A stretch of DNA of 34,470 nucleotides from Fibrobacter sp. (GTDB lineage Bacteria; Fibrobacterota; Fibrobacteria; Fibrobacterales; Fibrobacteraceae), in contig JAKSIG010000030.1 of NCBI GenBank assembly GCA_024398955.1, positions 1 through 34,470 on the forward strand, given 5' to 3'. Both the position numbers and the translations under genes were made by a program. The notes under the pieces are model-generated. The model was not told where the DNA came from. It saw only the letters and a program-made list of their open reading frames with translations, and ran no database searches. Shown piece by piece: positions 33,651 to 34,470 of the stretch; position 1 is the stretch's first letter, and every line of letters starts with the position of its first letter.

Positions 33651-34470
33651 ATGAATGAAACGCAACAGAACACTGCAGATTCCGTAGTAGCAGCACCCGC
33701 TGCCGCTGAAGAAACTGTAGTAGCAACACCGGCTGCAAAGGCTAAGGGTCGTTTTGACGAGCAGATCGCCTTGATGTCTCCGACCGATGCAGCTAAGGTT
33801 CAGGCTCAGCTTGACCTTACTCCTGGTGCCGATTCCGCTGTCTTCGAAATTGTCGAAGCCCACGGTGGTGGATTCCAGGTGCTCTATAAGACATACGACC
33901 AGTCTGTGACTGCCCGTAACGCACTCAAGGCAAAGGATGACGCTTCCTCCGCTGTTCTTCCCATTGCCAAGGCTACTTTGGGCAAGGAATATTGCAATGG
34001 CAACGTCGTCGAAGGCGTCTGCCAGGGCGAAAAGGAAACCTTCACTCTGGGTAAGCTTGCCGAATTCCAGGCAACTGGCCTTATCGTAGTGATGGCTGTG
34101 ATTATCGGCCTTTGCCTGCTCTGCTACCTGATGAACTTCATCATGGCAAAGCTTGGCCTTAATCAGGACAAGGCTCCGGCACCCGCAGTCAAGGCTGCTT
34201 CCGCTAGCGCTGCCGCTGCACCTGCCGCTGCTCCTGCAGCCGCAGCTCCCCGCACCATTGGCCCCGCCCACTGCGACTGGGATCCCAATGCCAAGAGCGT
34301 TCATCCGGGCATGACCAACAAGCAGCTCCAGGCATTCCTGTCTATCGCTGCCATTGCCGCTCTGGAAGAACATCCGGGCCTTACCAACGACGAACTGGTG
34401 GTGATCATGACCGCTGCTGCAACCCAGGTCCTGGGTCAGCCCTGCCGCGTCACCGCATACAAGAATGTTA
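33651..34470 (+). CDS. OadG-like membrane-bound decarboxylase subunit, 3' end missing
   Basis: The frame opens at ATG 33651 and runs off the window, giving at least 273 residues. An Ala-rich start is followed by an unrecognised soluble region (about 35-135, with EIVEAHGGGFQVLY), one membrane helix (ATGLIVVMAVIIGLCLLCYL, about 140-165), an Ala/Pro-rich linker of the biotin-carrier-linker type, and a helical C-terminal part with AFLSIAAIAALEEHPG and VLGQPCRVTAY. The helix plus the last part resemble the gamma subunit of Na+-pumping oxaloacetate or methylmalonyl-CoA decarboxylases, which tethers the catalytic and biotin subunits to the membrane. Those partners would be expected just downstream. 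The N-terminal domain is extra. No clear Shine-Dalgarno site; the gene follows a strong terminator. Confidence 0.7.
   Translation, partial: MNETQQNTADSVVAAPAAAEETVVATPAAKAKGRFDEQIALMSPTDAAKVQAQLDLTPGADSAVFEIVEAHGGGFQVLYKTYDQSVTARNALKAKDDASSAVLPIAKATLGKEYCNGNVVEGVCQGEKETFTLGKLAEFQATGLIVVMAVIIGLCLLCYLMNFIMAKLGLNQDKAPAPAVKAASASAAAAPAAAPAAAAPRTIGPAHCDWDPNAKSVHPGMTNKQLQAFLSIAAIAALEEHPGLTNDELVVIMTAAATQVLGQPCRVTAYKNV

Noticed and set aside
33627..34373. Minus-strand open frame of 248 codons at the window end
   Set aside because: The plus-strand frame here is open to the window edge and has a membrane helix and OadG-like features; the antisense product is Ser/Gly/Cys-rich low complexity.

Overview
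The window looks like a chromosomal segment of a Fibrobacter-type bacterium (phylum Fibrobacterota). This is inferred from content, not from any database comparison. The clues are several lipoproteins with long Ser/Asp/Pro-rich linkers, Cys-rich 'CT..N.G' modules of the kind common in Fibrobacter secreted proteins, an OmpA-family protein with a long thrombospondin type-3 repeat array, a GH5 glucanase, a PHB-depolymerase-type esterase, a futalosine-pathway menaquinone gene (mqnA), an acetate:succinate CoA-transferase and an OadG-like decarboxylase subunit. Together they fit an anaerobic, succinate- and acetate-forming polysaccharide degrader. I see no phage, transposase, insertion sequence or CRISPR array.

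Layout. Bases 1-4051 hold a small orphan gene with its own strong promoter, a two-gene operon (diguanylate cyclase then NrnA-type phosphodiesterase, overlapping by 4 bases), and a divergent phosphohexomutase gene. Bases 4052-4960 hold repeats, an ArsR-type regulator and a notable pair of inverted 26-bp palindromic repeats. Bases 4960-8718 hold a secreted esterase lipoprotein, an Hsp20 chaperone behind a consensus sigma-54 promoter, and a MATE exporter. Bases 8795-13114 hold a large GGDEF/HD-GYP/PAS/GGDEF signalling protein and a TolC-type outer-membrane protein. Bases 13242-14810 carry tRNA-Val(CAC), a PTS IIA (PtsN-like) protein and AroD. Bases 14859-19260 run on the plus strand: clpP behind a G-rich four-tract motif and a consensus promoter, then ftsY, a lipoprotein, a thioredoxin-like protein, a family-2 glycosyltransferase and a small exported protein, with translational overlaps inside the set.

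Bases 19342-21650 on the minus strand hold MscS, a GH5 enzyme without a signal peptide, and a small predicted beta-barrel protein. Bases 21741-23533 hold mqnA and a REC-GGDEF response regulator. Bases 23639-26443 on the minus strand hold KDPG aldolase and a MacB-like ABC pair (ATPase and FtsX-type permease as separate genes). Bases 26638-34470 hold the OmpA/TSP3 protein, GtrA, the CoA-transferase, a lipoprotein ending in a histidine-phosphatase domain, and a truncated OadG-like gene running off the end.

Themes. Three diguanylate-cyclase proteins lie within 24 kb, one of them translationally coupled to a nuclease family that removes very short RNAs and can act on pGpG. Envelope functions dominate: lipoproteins, outer-membrane proteins, export and glycosyl transfer. 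The central-metabolism genes fit fumarate/succinate metabolism. Several start codons were moved downstream from the longest reading frame on the basis of ribosome-binding sites, signal peptides or overlaps; these are stated in each entry.
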